Notes: generated by a model from the letters alone, not told the origin. A stretch of 64,000 bases of DNA from Georgfuchsia toluolica (GCF_907163265.1 NZ_CAJQUM010000001.1:2976001-3040000); one strand, 5' to 3'; positions 31,634-51,531 are shown, numbered from the stretch's first letter. Numbers and translations: made by a program.

Positions 31634-32254
31634 TTGTTCAAGCTTCTGGTCATTGAAGATCATGCCCTGGTGAGGGAAGGACTGCTGCAAGCGCTACGCG
31701 ACCTGGAACGGGGCACGCGCCCCCTGGGTGCCAGCGATTCCGAGACGGCATTGGCACAGTTGGAAGCCAATCCTGATATCGAGATGATCGTGCTGGATTT
31801 GATGCTGCCCGGCCTTAGCGGCATGTCCCTGCTCGGCGTATTGCGCAAGCGCTATCCCTCGATTCCCGTCGTTGTGTTGTCCGCACTGGAAGATCCGGAC
31901 ACGGTGCAGAATGTCATGCGTCATGGCGCTTCGGGTTTTGTCGGCAAATCCAGCAGCAGCAAGAAATTGATCAATGCCCTGAGAAAAGTGCTGGCGGGCG
32001 AGGTATATGTGCCGGAAAGCTACACGATGCTCAAAGAGAACCCGGCACAAGAATCGAAGATTCATCTGACGCCGACCCAGACCCGGGTACTTGAGCTATT
32101 AACCGAGGGCTACTCGAACCGCGAGATTGCCGAGTTGCTGGGGGTGACGGTCGGTACCGTGAAGATGCACTTCTTTAATATCTACAAGGTGCTCAACGTC
32201 AGTAGCCGGGCCCAGGCGCTAATTGCCGTCAAGAAGCTGAAGGTCAGGTTTTAG
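31634..32254 (+). CDS. LuxR/NarL-family response regulator
   Basis: The 206-residue two-domain regulator has an N-terminal receiver with acidic pair Glu8-Asp9, phospho-acceptor Asp55 (IVLDLMLPG) and a later Lys in FVGKSS. It ends in a LuxR-type helix-turn-helix (LTPTQTRVLELLTEGYSNRE, then IAELLGVTVGTVKMHFFNIY). The start is TTG 31634 with GGGAGA five bases upstream. The gene overlaps the end of the convergent sensor kinase gene by 11 bases, so the two probably form a signalling pair. Targets unknown. Confidence 0.88.
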   Translation: MFKLLVIEDHALVREGLLQALRDLERGTRPLGASDSETALAQLEANPDIEMIVLDLMLPGLSGMSLLGVLRKRYPSIPVVVLSALEDPDTVQNVMRHGASGFVGKSSSSKKLINALRKVLAGEVYVPESYTMLKENPAQESKIHLTPTQTRVLELLTEGYSNREIAELLGVTVGTVKMHFFNIYKVLNVSSRAQALIAVKKLKVRF

Positions 32255-34559
32255 AACCCATTTTCCCCGGCAGTACATGCAAAATCAGGGCGCGTAGCCG
32301 GGAGGGCTTCACCGGAGCTGCAAGCGTGAAATAGGGACAGCCATGCCACTCCCGATATGATGGTTCGGCACCATCCGTGATACAGATGATGGGAACTTCG
32401 CTGGCGGCGCGCAACTTCAGGCTTTGATCGATCTGGTTCATGTAAATTTGATCACACACAATCAGATCAGGCAGGGCATGATCAGGTTGGAGTGCCTGTG
32501 CAACTTCGGCTGTCTGGCAGGACAGTACCGAGTAGCCCCAATTTTCCAGCATCAGCGTCAGCTCGATTTGCTGTGTTTCGTTCTCAATGGCAAGCAGAAT
32601 ATAGGCGCTCGATTTTCCTGCGTCGGATAAATCAGGCGTCGTGTCTTCTGCTTTGACGCGCGGAACGAGGATGGTAAATACCGAGCCGGTTCCCGGCCTG
32701 CTACGCACGCCGATTTCATGGCCCAGCACGCCGGCGAGCCGGTGCACGATGGCGAGTCCCAGTCCAAGTCCCTTTCTTGGATCGCGTTCGGGATTGCCGA
32801 CCTGGTAAAACTCCTGAAACAGGAAGGGGAGGTGCCTCTCCTCGATGCCGATTCCGGTGTCCCATATTTCGATACGGACATATTCGCCGCTGCGCCGCGC
32901 GCCGACCAGAATGGCCCCTTGCTCGACATAGCGTAGCGCGTTGGATAGCAGATTGGCGATAATGCGGGAAAGATAGTCAGGAGCACTCAATACCCTGAGC
33001 GAGGTTTTCCCCACGCTTAAACGCAATTGCCGGCTTTCCACGTCATGCTGGTGCGCTGCCGCGATCCGTTCAAGCAGCGAACCCAGTTCGATTACGCGGA
33101 TATCGGGCCGCGTGCTGGCGAGATCGATTTTTGAAATATCCAGCAGTGATTCCAGCAGTCCGGACATGTTGCCAATGGCGGCACCCATCTGACCGGCAAG
33201 ACGGAACTGCACTGGGGTCGTGATGTGTTCATGCAACTGCCCGGAAAATAGCGCGAGGGCATGCAGCGGCTGGCGCAGATCGTGACTTGCCGCGGCGAGA
33301 AAGCGCGATTTAGCCGTGCTGGAGCGTTCGGCTTCCTCTTTTTTTTCCCGCAAAGCCTCATGTGCCTTCAGCAACTGCTGGGCATCGCGCTTGCGTTGCG
33401 TGATATCGATCCCCAGCATTGCAATCAGGCGCCTGTTGCCGCTGTGTATCGTGAATGTGACAGCCTCTGTCCAGCGCTCCGTTCCATCCGGGGTGACCAG
33501 CTTAACTTCAATGCGGGAGGACAGTGCCTCGCCCTGCAGTATGCGTTGGTATTGACGATCAAACTCGTCCTTGTCCTGCGGCACCAGAACGTCGGAAATT
33601 CTCATGTGCTCCAGTTCTTCGCGGCTTCGACTGAATAAATCCAGCGCGGTCTGATTGGCAAAAACTATTTTCCAATCGTCGATGATAATCAGGCAGATGC
33701 CGGCGTTGGTTTGGGCTTCAAGCAAGGCATTGGCGAAATCGCTTTGCTGTTGCAGTTGTGTATTGCTGCTGATCAATGCTTCCGTGCTGCGCTTCTGCGC
33801 CTGCTCCAGGACAGCCGCCATGGTGTTGATGCCCTCTTCGAGCATGCGCAGGGTGCCGGCAGGATGTGGCCGCACCCGTGTGCCAAGCAAACCCTCGCGA
33901 ATCTTGTTGACCGCGTTTTCCAGCGCAAGCACGGGCTCGGTAATGTCGCGCCCGAGACGGCGGGCGATCAGCCCCGCGATCAGAAGAATGAACAGGGCGG
34001 CGCCTACCGTGAAGAGGAGGATTTCCCGCTTGCGGGCGACGAGTTCGTTACGGGACAGTTCAATTGTGATACTGCCCAGCATCAGGTCGGGAGCTGGTGT
34101 TGAGGGTTTTACGGAATAGGGGTCGTCAAGCGGCAGAGGGGAAGCAAAAACCTTGTTGTGAAACGAGAGGGTCTTCCTGTTTTTGGTGTCACCATTCCAG
34201 CCATTCATCAGAATAGAGGGGGGCGGTGAGGCAAGCGGGGCTCCGACTGCCGCGAGCGGCATGTCGTGTCGATCGTAAATGGTGATCGCGGACACGTCGG
34301 GTTCGCGCGCGAGAACCCGTGCCAGGCGATTCAGTTCGGCGACATTTCCCGAGAACAGGCCGTATTGGGTTGCCGCGACCAGTTGGCGCGTCATCGCAAA
34401 GCCGCGCTGGCGCAGTGCCGCTTCAACATCGTTATAGCGCAACAAAGTGAAATAGAGCATCAATGCAACCGCAGTGGCAATGACTGGCGCCAACGCGACA
34501 AGAAGTACGCGAGTCTCGATTCCCCGTTCTTTAGAACTCATTACTACCCGCACGAACAT
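32244..34559 (-). CDS. hybrid sensor histidine kinase with HAMP, PAS and degenerate receiver domain
   Basis: Of 771 residues, two membrane helices (about 18-40 and 180-200) flank a periplasmic sensor region. Then come a HAMP linker (200-255), a coiled coil, a PAS domain (about 275-390), the phospho-acceptor helix with His426 (AAASHDLRQPLHAL), and an ATPase domain (IANLLSNALRY, DTGIGI, GLGLGLAIVHRL). A C-terminal receiver-like domain (660-765) has the central Asp in LIVCDQIY, but its acidic pair is reduced to ILLAIENE. The start could also be Met7. It is convergent with the LuxR-type regulator. Confidence 0.85.
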   Translation of the reverse strand: MFVRVVMSSKERGIETRVLLVALAPVIATAVALMLYFTLLRYNDVEAALRQRGFAMTRQLVAATQYGLFSGNVAELNRLARVLAREPDVSAITIYDRHDMPLAAVGAPLASPPPSILMNGWNGDTKNRKTLSFHNKVFASPLPLDDPYSVKPSTPAPDLMLGSITIELSRNELVARKREILLFTVGAALFILLIAGLIARRLGRDITEPVLALENAVNKIREGLLGTRVRPHPAGTLRMLEEGINTMAAVLEQAQKRSTEALISSNTQLQQQSDFANALLEAQTNAGICLIIIDDWKIVFANQTALDLFSRSREELEHMRISDVLVPQDKDEFDRQYQRILQGEALSSRIEVKLVTPDGTERWTEAVTFTIHSGNRRLIAMLGIDITQRKRDAQQLLKAHEALREKKEEAERSSTAKSRFLAAASHDLRQPLHALALFSGQLHEHITTPVQFRLAGQMGAAIGNMSGLLESLLDISKIDLASTRPDIRVIELGSLLERIAAAHQHDVESRQLRLSVGKTSLRVLSAPDYLSRIIANLLSNALRYVEQGAILVGARRSGEYVRIEIWDTGIGIEERHLPFLFQEFYQVGNPERDPRKGLGLGLAIVHRLAGVLGHEIGVRSRPGTGSVFTILVPRVKAEDTTPDLSDAGKSSAYILLAIENETQQIELTLMLENWGYSVLSCQTAEVAQALQPDHALPDLIVCDQIYMNQIDQSLKLRAASEVPIICITDGAEPSYREWHGCPYFTLAAPVKPSRLRALILHVLPGKMGSKT

Positions 34560-34677
34560 GCCCTAATAGCCGCACTGGGTCGATTATGGCGATCCAGGCG
34601 GCCGGCGATGGGGTGAATTGGGCGCTAATCATTAGCCTATTTGCCTGTGGCCGCAATTGGCAAGGGCTGTCATGTCA

Positions 34678-34706
34678 TTGACACCAATCGGATAGTCAGA
34701 GATAAT
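34678..34706 (+). promoter_or_regulatory. strong sigma70 promoter of the tRNA-tuf operon
   Basis: TTGACA (34678-34683) and GATAAT (34701-34706) are exactly 17 bases apart and end 13 bases before tRNA-Tyr. The -35 is perfect and the -10 has one mismatch, as expected for a stable-RNA promoter. Upstream 34560-34677 holds no gene. Confidence 0.8.
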
Positions 34707-34719
34707 TGACGGTTTCGCT

Positions 34720-34804
<85 letters not shown>

Positions 34805-34870
34805 GGTGTTGCAGAATTGTTTTTGGGTTTCATGGTTCGCGGCTTTTTGCGGGCCGCGAGTTGGGGCGAA

Positions 34871-34946
34871 GCGGGTGTAGCTCAGTTGGTAGAGCACTTG
34901 CCTTCCAAGCAAGATGTCGCGAGTTCGAACCTCGTCGCCCGCTCCA
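34871..34946 (+). tRNA. tRNA-Gly (anticodon TCC)
   Basis: Acceptor GCGGGTG pairs with CGCCCGC with one G-T wobble. Anticodon stem CTTGC/GCAAG frames loop CTTCCAA with TCC at 34904-34906. The encoded CCA ends at 34946. Confidence 0.95.
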
Positions 34947-34979
34947 GGACAAGATGTAAGCCCTGAGTGAATAGGTTTT

Positions 34980-35054
<75 letters not shown>

Positions 35055-35137
35055 GGTTTTATGAGTTTTGTATATGGAATACGGCCGCCAGCAAGGCGTT
35101 TTTTGACGGATCAGCAGGTTTTTTGGAGTGACCGACC

Positions 35138-36328
35138 ATGGCAAAAGGTAAATTTGAGCGGACGAAGCCGCACGTGAATGTAGGGACGATTGGGCACGTG
35201 GATCATGGCAAGACGACATTGACGGCGGCGATAACCTCGGTGCTGTCGGCGAAGTTTGGCGGAGAAGCCAAGGCCTACGACCAGATTGATGCGGCGCCGG
35301 AAGAGAAGGCACGCGGCATCACCATCAACACCGCGCACGTCGAGTACGAGACAGCCAACCGGCACTATGCCCACGTTGACTGTCCGGGCCACGCCGACTA
35401 CATCAAGAACATGATCACCGGCGCGGCGCAGATGGATGGCGCCATTCTGGTGGTATCGGCCGCAGACGGCCCGATGCCGCAGACGCGCGAACACATCCTG
35501 CTCGCGCGCCAGGTCGGCGTACCCTACATCGTCGTCTACATGAACAAGTGCGACATGGTGGACGATGCCGAACTGCTCGAACTGGTTGAAATGGAAGTGC
35601 GAGAACTGCTCGACAAATACGACTTCCCCGGCGACGCCACCCCCATCATTCACGGCAGCGCCAAGCTGGCCCTCGAAGGCGACAAGGGTGAACTCGGCGA
35701 AGGCTCCATCATCAAGCTGGCCGAAGCCCTCGACAGCTACATCCCGGCCCCGAAGCGCGCCATCGACGGCCCCTTCCTGATGCCGGTGGAAGACGTCTTC
35801 TCCATCTCCGGTCGCGGCACTGTCGTTACCGGTCGTGTAGAGCGCGGCATCATCAAGGTGGGTGAAGAAATCGAAATCGTAGGCATCAGCGCCACCCAGA
35901 AGACCACCTGCACCGGGGTCGAAATGTTCCGGAAGCTGCTCGACCAGGGCCAGGCCGGCGACAACGTTGGCGTCCTGCTGCGCGGCACCAAGCGCGAAGA
36001 TGTGCAGCGCGGCCAAGTGCTGGCCAAGCCGGGCAGCATCACCCCGCACACCCACTTCACGGCCGAAGTGTATGTGCTGTCGAAAGATGAAGGCGGTCGT
36101 CACACCCCGTTCTTCAACGGTTACCGGCCGCAGTTCTACTTCCGCACCACGGACGTGACGGGCAGCATCGAGCTGCCGGCGGGGACGGAAATGGTGATGC
36201 CTGGGGATAATGTCTCGATCACGGTCAAGCTGATCGCCCCGATCGCCATGGAAGAAGGGTTGCGCTTCGCCATCCGCGAGGGCGGCCGCACTGTCGGCGC
36301 CGGCGTCGTGGCAAAAGTTATCGAGTAA
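35138..36328 (+). CDS. tuf: elongation factor Tu, copy 1
   Basis: GTPase that brings aminoacyl-tRNA to the ribosome. The 396 residues begin [20 protein letters not shown], with G1 [13 protein letters not shown] and NKCD motifs intact. The protein is identical to copy 2 at 51532. The DNA also looks identical from the start codon to about base 1166, after which only synonymous differences and the stop codon differ (TAA here, TGA there). It is cotranscribed behind three tRNAs. Confidence 0.98.
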   Translation: MAKGKFERTKPHVNVGTIGHVDHGKTTLTAAITSVLSAKFGGEAKAYDQIDAAPEEKARGITINTAHVEYETANRHYAHVDCPGHADYIKNMITGAAQMDGAILVVSAADGPMPQTREHILLARQVGVPYIVVYMNKCDMVDDAELLELVEMEVRELLDKYDFPGDATPIIHGSAKLALEGDKGELGEGSIIKLAEALDSYIPAPKRAIDGPFLMPVEDVFSISGRGTVVTGRVERGIIKVGEEIEIVGISATQKTTCTGVEMFRKLLDQGQAGDNVGVLLRGTKREDVQRGQVLAKPGSITPHTHFTAEVYVLSKDEGGRHTPFFNGYRPQFYFRTTDVTGSIELPAGTEMVMPGDNVSITVKLIAPIAMEEGLRFAIREGGRTVGAGVVAKVIE

Positions 36329-36348
36329 CGGGACTCTGGAGTGTAGCG

Positions 36349-36375
36349 GGCGGTGCCTTTCGGGGTGCCGCCTTT
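36349..36375 (+). terminator. terminator-like hairpin after tuf-1
   Basis: GGCGGTGCC (36349-36357) pairs with GGTGCCGCC (36364-36372), including two G-T wobbles, then TTTGT. It lies between tuf-1 and tRNA-Trp and may only partly terminate. Confidence 0.5.
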
Positions 36376-36389
36376 GTAGTCTCTGCTGC

Positions 36390-36465
36390 AGGGGTGTAGC
36401 TCAATTGGCAGAGCGCCGGTCTCCAAAACCGGAGGTTGGGGGTTCGATGCCCTCCGCCCCTGCCA
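36390..36465 (+). tRNA. tRNA-Trp (anticodon CCA)
   Basis: Acceptor AGGGGTG pairs with CGCCCCT (36455-36461), followed by G and the encoded CCA. Anticodon stem CCGGT/ACCGG encloses CCA at 36423-36425. It precedes secE, as in many proteobacteria. Confidence 0.95.
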
Positions 36466-36528
36466 CTTGACGCATGCAATTGGATGCCAGTGATGTCGCT
36501 GCTGGCGCTTTTTTGAACGACGGAATTT

Positions 36529-36882
36529 ATGGCTGACAAGATAAAGTTTCTGCTTGCATTGCTGCTGGTCGTCGCTGGCGTCGTCGGGTTCTACCTGCTG
36601 GCGGAACAGCCGATGATCCTGCGCGTGCTGTCGGTGTTGGCGGGTGTCAGCGCCGGTGCTGCTGTGGCGTGGTTCACCGAGCCGGGACAACGCTTTTATG
36701 TATTCGGCGGCGAAGCGGTTACCGAAACGAAAAAGGTGGTGTGGCCGTCGCGCAAGGAAACGCTGCAAACGACAGGCATCGTCTTTGCTTTCGTGCTGGT
36801 GATGGCGATTATGCTCTGGGTGACCGACAAGAGTCTTGAGTGGGTGCTTTACGACCTGGTGCTGGGCTGGAAAAAATTATGA
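36529..36882 (+). CDS. secE: preprotein translocase subunit SecE
   Basis: Essential clamp subunit of the SecYEG channel. The 117 residues form three membrane helices (about 5-24, 29-48 and 83-108), the long proteobacterial form. The conserved amphipathic stretch [20 protein letters not shown] lies just before the last helix. Its TGA overlaps the nusG ATG. Confidence 0.95.
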   Translation: MADKIKFLLALLLVVAGVVGFYLLAEQPMILRVLSVLAGVSAGAAVAWFTEPGQRFYVFGGEAVTETKKVVWPSRKETLQTTGIVFAFVLVMAIMLWVTDKSLEWVLYDLVLGWKKL

Positions 36883-37412
36883 CAAAACGCTGGTACGTCG
36901 TACACGCCTATTCCGGCTTCGAGAAATCGGTGCAACGCGCACTGGTGGAGAGGATCGCCCGCGCCGGCATGGGAGACAAGTTCGGCCGCATTCTGGTGCC
37001 GGTCGAGGAAGTAGTCGAGATGAAGGGCGGCCAGAAGAGCATTTCGGAGCGCAAGTTCTTCCCCGGTTATGTGCTGGTCGAGATGGACATGGACGACGAC
37101 TCCTGGCATTTGGTCAAGAGCACGTCAAAGGTCACGGGGTTTGTCGGCGGTACCGCCAACAAACCGACGCCGATTTCCGAAAAGGAAGTCGAGAAGATCA
37201 TGCAGCAGATGCAGGAGGGCGTGGAAAAACCGCGTCCCAAGGTGTTGTTCGAAACTGGCGAAATGGTCCGCGTCAAGGATGGTCCATTCACCGATTTCAC
37301 CGGCACTGTTGAGGAAGTGAACTACGAGAAAAGCCGTTTGCGCGTGGCGGTGACCATTTTTGGTCGGGCAACGCCGGTGGAACTGGAGTTCTCGCAAGTC
37401 GAAAAAAGTTAG
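36879..37412 (+). CDS. nusG: transcription termination/antitermination protein NusG
   Basis: Binds RNA polymerase, reduces pausing and links it to Rho or the ribosome. The 177 residues have the N-terminal NGN domain ([42 protein letters not shown]) and a C-terminal KOW domain ([20 protein letters not shown]). ATG 36879 overlaps the secE stop; the longer frame starting in secE is rejected because [13 protein letters not shown] is the family start. Confidence 0.96.
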   Translation: MTKRWYVVHAYSGFEKSVQRALVERIARAGMGDKFGRILVPVEEVVEMKGGQKSISERKFFPGYVLVEMDMDDDSWHLVKSTSKVTGFVGGTANKPTPISEKEVEKIMQQMQEGVEKPRPKVLFETGEMVRVKDGPFTDFTGTVEEVNYEKSRLRVAVTIFGRATPVELEFSQVEKS

Positions 37413-37425
37413 CGGCAAGGGTTTA

Positions 37426-37444
37426 CCCGGAACCCTGATCCGGG
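37426..37444 (+). promoter_or_regulatory. small hairpin in the rplK leader
   Basis: CCCGGA (37426-37431) and TCCGGG (37439-37444) form a six-base stem in the 95-base gap between nusG and rplK. In many bacteria L1 represses rplKA from such a leader. That role is only inferred here. Confidence 0.35.
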
Positions 37445-37507
37445 CAGAGGAGCGCAAGTAACCGCAAGACGAAAGCGCGCTACGACTCACTGAAACAGGA
37501 GCCAATC

Positions 37508-37939
37508 ATGGCAAAGAAGATCATCGGCTACATCAAGCTGCAAGTGCCGGCGGGCAAGGCGAATCCCTCGCCCCCGATTGGTCCCGCGCTGGGCCAGCGC
37601 GGCCTCAACATCATGGAATTTTGCAAGGCGTTTAACGCCCAGACCCAGGCTCTGGAGCCAGGCCTGCCGATTCCCGTGGTGATCACCGCCTTCGCCGACA
37701 AGTCCTTCACTTTCGTGATGAAGACGCCGCCGGCGACGATTCTGATCAAGAAGGCCGCGGGCATCCAGAAGGGTTCCCCCAAGCCGCATACCGACAAGGT
37801 AGGCAAGATCACCCGCGCGCAAGCCGAGGAAATCGCCAAGACCAAGATGAAGGATCTCACTGCCGCCGATCTTGACGCCGCTGTGCGCACGATTGCCGGA
37901 TCTGCCCGCAGCATAGGCATCACTGTGGAGGGTCTGTGA
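37508..37939 (+). CDS. rplK: 50S ribosomal protein L11
   Basis: Binds the GTPase-associated centre of 23S rRNA. The 143 residues start [20 protein letters not shown] and include [19 protein letters not shown] and the C-terminal [17 protein letters not shown]-type ribosome site precedes the ATG. Its TGA lies four bases before the rplA start. Confidence 0.97.
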   Translation: MAKKIIGYIKLQVPAGKANPSPPIGPALGQRGLNIMEFCKAFNAQTQALEPGLPIPVVITAFADKSFTFVMKTPPATILIKKAAGIQKGSPKPHTDKVGKITRAQAEEIAKTKMKDLTAADLDAAVRTIAGSARSIGITVEGL

Positions 37940-37941
37940 TC

Positions 37942-38646
37942 ATGGCCAAACTTTCCAAACGTGGCCAGGCCGTGCACGCCAAGATTGACCGCAACAAGGT
38001 CTACCCGCTGGCAGATGCGCTGGCGCTGGTGAAGGAAGGCGCTACCGCCAAGTTCGATGAGTCGATCGACATCGCCGTCAATCTCGGTATCGACGCCAAG
38101 AAGTCCGACCAAGTGGTGCGCGGTTCCGTTGTGCTGCCCGCCGGTACCGGCAAGACCGTTCGCGTCGCCGTGTTTGCCCAGGGCGACAAGGCCCAGGCTG
38201 CCAGAGACGCGGGCGCCGACATCGTCGGCTTTGATGACCTGGCTGCCGAAGTCAAGGGCGGCCGCATGGATTTCGACGTGGTCATCGCCACGCCCGATGC
38301 GATGAAAGTGGTCGGCGCGCTCGGCCAGGTGCTCGGTCCGCGCGGTCTGATGCCGAACCCGAAGGTCGGCACCGTCACGCCCGACGTGGTCACCGCCGTC
38401 AAGAATGCCAAGGCCGGCCAGGTCCAGTACCGCGCCGACAAGGCCGGCATCGTTCATTGCACCCTCGGTCGCGCTTCTTTCAGCGTCGAGGCCCTGCAGC
38501 AGAACATGGCCGCGCTGCTGGAAGCGCTGCAAAAGGCCAAGCCCGCGACATCCAAGGGCCAGTACCTGAAGAAGATTTCGCTGTCTTCGACCATGGGTGC
38601 CGGCGTGCGCGTCGATCAGGCCGGCGGCAGCAGCCAGCAGGCATAG
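37942..38646 (+). CDS. rplA: 50S ribosomal protein L1
   Basis: Ribosomal L1-stalk protein and probable translational repressor of rplKA. The 234 residues start [16 protein letters not shown] and include [18 protein letters not shown]. An upstream in-frame GTG at 37936 would add two residues, but the ATG at 37942, nine bases after GGAGGG, gives the family start. Confidence 0.96.
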   Translation: MAKLSKRGQAVHAKIDRNKVYPLADALALVKEGATAKFDESIDIAVNLGIDAKKSDQVVRGSVVLPAGTGKTVRVAVFAQGDKAQAARDAGADIVGFDDLAAEVKGGRMDFDVVIATPDAMKVVGALGQVLGPRGLMPNPKVGTVTPDVVTAVKNAKAGQVQYRADKAGIVHCTLGRASFSVEALQQNMAALLEALQKAKPATSKGQYLKKISLSSTMGAGVRVDQAGGSSQQA

Positions 38647-38701
38647 AAAAGGAATTTGGATTCTCGCTCAGTTGGCATAGGGGCGGGGACAGAACTTTGG
38701 G

Positions 38702-38789
38702 CCGTCGCATTGCCAAGTTTGGGATGCGGCGGGTTGTCAAAGACCGTAGGTGTCCGAAAAGTTCGGGCTTAATGGCAGTTTTGCCTACG
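38702..38789 (+). promoter_or_regulatory. L10-type ribosomal leader before rplJ
   Basis: Two stem elements lie in the 255-base rplA-rplJ gap. CCGTCGCAT (38702-38710) pairs with ATGCGGCGG (38724-38732). CGTAGG (38745-38750) pairs with CCTACG (38784-38789), around an inner CCGAA/TTCGG hairpin. Placement and shape fit the leader where the L10-L7/L12 complex represses its own synthesis. No coding frame in the gap is convincing. Confidence 0.6.
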
Positions 38790-38901
38790 CAGATGGCGTT
38801 CCCGCAGACAGGATTTGTGGTTCCTGAATGAAGGTCGCCGTATCGGTTCCGGAAGCAATGCAGTAGCAGCCGGATCGCTGTTTCATTTTTAGGAGTTGAC
38901 C

Positions 38902-39426
38902 TTGGGTCTCAATCTTGATGACAAGAAAGCGGTTGTCGCCGAAGTATCCGCGCAGGTAGCGGGCGCCCAGTCGATCATCGTCGCCGAGTACCGTGGTCTT
39001 GAAGTGGGCGATATCACCGTGCTGCGCGCGCAAGCGCGCAAGAGCGGCGTATATCTTCGTGTGCTGAAAAATACCCTCGCCCGTCGCGCCATTACCGGCA
39101 CGCCGTTCGAAGGCCTCTCCGACAAGCTGGTCGGTCCGCTCATCTATGGCATTTCTGCCGATCCGGTGGCGGCCGCGAAGACCTTGAACGAGTTCGCCAA
39201 GGGGAATGACAAGCTCGTCATCAAGGCAGGTGCCATGCCCAATCACGTCATGGACGTGAATGGTGTCAAGGCGCTGGCCTCGCTGCCGAGCCGTGAAGAG
39301 CTGCTGTCCAAGCTGCTCGGCACCATGCAGGCACCGATTGCCCAGTTCGTTCGCACCCTCAACGAAGTCCCGACCAAGCTGGTCCGAGGCCTTGCTGCCG
39401 TGCGCGATGCGAAACAAGCCGCGTAA
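38902..39426 (+). CDS. rplJ: 50S ribosomal protein L10
   Basis: Base of the L7/L12 stalk and autorepressor of rplJL. The 174 residues begin [20 protein letters not shown] after the initiator. I place the start at TTG 38902, because AGGAG (38891-38895) is six bases before it, whereas the upstream TTG 38896 touches the ribosome site. Confidence 0.94.
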   Translation: MGLNLDDKKAVVAEVSAQVAGAQSIIVAEYRGLEVGDITVLRAQARKSGVYLRVLKNTLARRAITGTPFEGLSDKLVGPLIYGISADPVAAAKTLNEFAKGNDKLVIKAGAMPNHVMDVNGVKALASLPSREELLSKLLGTMQAPIAQFVRTLNEVPTKLVRGLAAVRDAKQAA

Positions 39427-39481
39427 ATCTCACGACGTACCGCACTACTTAAATCTATTCAACATTCAGGAGTTATGAATC

Positions 39482-39859
39482 ATGGCTGTTAGCAAAGACG
39501 AAATCATCGAAGCGATCGCGAACCTGACGGTTCTCGATCTGTCGCAACTGATCAAGGATCTGGAAGAGAAGTTCGGCGTGTCGGCTGCTGCTGCTGCGGT
39601 TGCCGTTGCTGCCCCCGCTGCTGCTGCTGCCGCCGCTGTGGAAGAAAAGACTGAATTCACCGTGGTCCTCCTCGCTGCCGGCGAAAAGAAGGTCGAAGTG
39701 ATCAAGGTCGTCCGTGCCGCAACCAGCCTCGGCTTGAAGGAAGCCAAGGATCTGGTGGATGGCGCACCGAAGCCCGTCAAGGAAGGCATCGCCAAGGCCG
39801 ACGCCGAGGCGCTCAAGAAGCAACTCGAAGATGCCGGCGCCAAGGTCGAACTCAAGTAA
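39482..39859 (+). CDS. rplL: 50S ribosomal protein L7/L12
   Basis: Stalk protein that recruits translational GTPases. The 125 residues have an N-terminal dimerisation helix region ([20 protein letters not shown]), an Ala-rich hinge (about 36-53) and the C-terminal factor-binding domain ([20 protein letters not shown]). Ribosome site AGGAG at 39469-39473. A strong hairpin follows. Confidence 0.97.
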   Translation: MAVSKDEIIEAIANLTVLDLSQLIKDLEEKFGVSAAAAAVAVAAPAAAAAAAVEEKTEFTVVLLAAGEKKVEVIKVVRAATSLGLKEAKDLVDGAPKPVKEGIAKADAEALKKQLEDAGAKVELK

Positions 39860-39872
39860 TTTGTCGTGTTCA

Positions 39873-39906
39873 GGACTGGCGGCGGTTTCGCCGTCAGTCC
39901 ATTTTT
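39873..39906 (+). terminator. attenuator-type hairpin between rplL and rpoB
   Basis: A 12-base stem with one wobble (39873-39884 with 39889-39900), a four-base loop and ATTTTT downstream has intrinsic-terminator form. Because rpoB follows without a strong promoter of its own, it probably lets only part of the transcription through, as at the E. coli rplL-rpoB attenuator. Confidence 0.75.
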
Positions 39907-39962
39907 CGCTTTGCCGGAAGCAGATGACAGTGATCAGAAGCGGCCCGCCAGCTGCAGTATTC

Positions 39963-39989
39963 CCTGATTCCTGTCACCTGATTCCTGTC
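39963..39989 (+). repeat. tandem 13-base repeat before rpoB
   Basis: CCTGATTCCTGTC occurs at 39963-39975 and again at 39977-39989 with one base between. It sits in the rpoB leader, just before the ATG at 40008. Origin unknown. Confidence 0.8.
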
Positions 39990-40007
39990 CTCTGACGTGG
40001 AGCAACC

Positions 40008-44111
<4,104 letters not shown>

Positions 44112-44142
44112 TCCGCTCTCGACCCGCGACAGGAGTTAAACC

Positions 44143-48332
<4,190 letters not shown>

Positions 48333-48336
<4 letters not shown>

Positions 48337-48361
48337 CGCTGCCGGGCGACGTCAATATAAT
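48333..48361 (+). promoter_or_regulatory. sigma70 promoter of the str operon
   Basis: TTGACG (48333-48338) and a perfect TATAAT (48356-48361) are 17 bases apart, 65 bases before rpsL. The -35 box contains the rpoC stop codon (TGA 48334-48336). Confidence 0.8.
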
Positions 48362-48426
48362 CCGGCCCTCTTTGCCTCCCGGCAGGGGCCGCCGTTAGCA
48401 GTCTTTCAGGTTCTGGAATACATTAA

Positions 48427-48804
48427 ATGCCAACCATCAGTCAACTCATCCGCAAGCCACGCCAGGCACCGCAGAGCAAGAGCAAGGTGCCCGCGCTCGG
48501 CAACAGCCCTGCCAAGCGTGGTGTCTGTACCCGCGTTTACACCACGACACCGAAGAAGCCGAATTCGGCGCTGCGTAAGGTCGCCAAGGTGCGCCTTACC
48601 AACGGTTTCGAGGTTATCTCCTACATCGGCGGCGAAGGCCACAACTTGCAGGAGCACTCGGTGGTGCTGATTCGCGGCGGCCGGGTCAAGGACTTGCCGG
48701 GTGTTCGCTACCACATTGTTCGCGGCAGCCTCGACACGCAAGGCGTCAAGGATCGCAAGCAGTCCCGCTCGAAGTACGGCGCCAAGCGTCCGAAAGCAGC
48801 ATAA
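48427..48804 (+). CDS. rpsL: 30S ribosomal protein S12
   Basis: Decoding-centre protein, the site of streptomycin-resistance changes. The 125 residues include [20 protein letters not shown], with the key Lys of KKPNS unchanged, and [12 protein letters not shown]. First gene of the str operon, directly behind its own promoter. Confidence 0.97.
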   Translation: MPTISQLIRKPRQAPQSKSKVPALGNSPAKRGVCTRVYTTTPKKPNSALRKVAKVRLTNGFEVISYIGGEGHNLQEHSVVLIRGGRVKDLPGVRYHIVRGSLDTQGVKDRKQSRSKYGAKRPKAA

Positions 48805-48822
48805 GTACAACAGGAGTCGTTC

Positions 48823-49293
48823 ATGCCACGCCGCAGAGAAGTTCCCAAGCGCGACATTCTTCCGGATCCCAAGTTCGGTAGCGTCGACGTTTCAAAATTT
48901 GTCAATGTACTCATGACTGCTGGCAAGAAGTCAGTCGCCGAGCGCATCATTTACGGTGCTTTCGAGCAAATCAAAACCAAGAGCGGCAAAGATCCGCTGG
49001 AGGTGTTCGGTCTTGCGATCAGCAACGTCAAGCCGATGGTCGAAGTAAAAAGCCGTCGCGTTGGCGGTGCCAACTACCAAGTGCCGGTTGAGGTTCGCCC
49101 CTCGCGTCGCATGGCGCTGTCGATGCGCTGGCTGCGCGAAGCAGCGAGAAAACGCAGCGAGAAATCAATGGGGCAGCGTCTTGCCAACGAGTTGCTCGAA
49201 GCGTCCGAAGGCCGCGGCGCGGCAATGAAGAAGCGCGAGGAAGTGCATCGTATGGCGGAAGCCAACAAGGCATTCTCTCACTTCAGGTTCTGA
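48823..49293 (+). CDS. rpsG: 30S ribosomal protein S7
   Basis: Primary binder of the 16S 3' domain. The 156 residues start [20 protein letters not shown], with [20 protein letters not shown] and the C-terminal NKAFSHFRF. It follows rpsL after 18 bases with AGGAG upstream. In E. coli S7 represses the str mRNA; a structured gap follows this gene. Confidence 0.97.
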   Translation: MPRRREVPKRDILPDPKFGSVDVSKFVNVLMTAGKKSVAERIIYGAFEQIKTKSGKDPLEVFGLAISNVKPMVEVKSRRVGGANYQVPVEVRPSRRMALSMRWLREAARKRSEKSMGQRLANELLEASEGRGAAMKKREEVHRMAEANKAFSHFRF

Positions 49294-49313
49294 TGCGAGT
49301 TTGATTTATGTGC

Positions 49314-49386
49314 GTCGTTTCGTTCGCGAAACGACATCGTTTCCTTCGCCGCCTTGGTATCCCGTTGCAAATGGGGACCACGGCGG
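49314..49386 (+). promoter_or_regulatory. two hairpins in the rpsG-fusA spacer
   Basis: GTCGTTTCG/CGAAACGAC (49314-49322 with 49327-49335) closes a TTCG loop. A second, bulged stem joins CCGCC (49349-49353) and TGGT to ACCA and GGCGG (49382-49386). The 121-base spacer has no gene. It may control fusA expression or mRNA processing. Confidence 0.5.
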
Positions 49387-49414
49387 TTTGACTTAAGAAT
49401 GGCAGGTTATTCAA

Positions 49415-51508
<2,094 letters not shown>

Positions 51509-51531
51509 CCGTTCTTTAGAGGAATCCAAAA

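Noticed and set aside
35111-36103. Identical minus-strand frames over both tuf genes
   Set aside because: Their sameness only reflects the near-identical tuf DNA; they have no ribosome site and no recognisable domain.
38457-38831. A 124-codon plus-strand frame spanning the rplA end and the rplJ leader
   Set aside because: It begins inside rplA in another frame and its 3' part lies in the structured leader; no ribosome site or motif.
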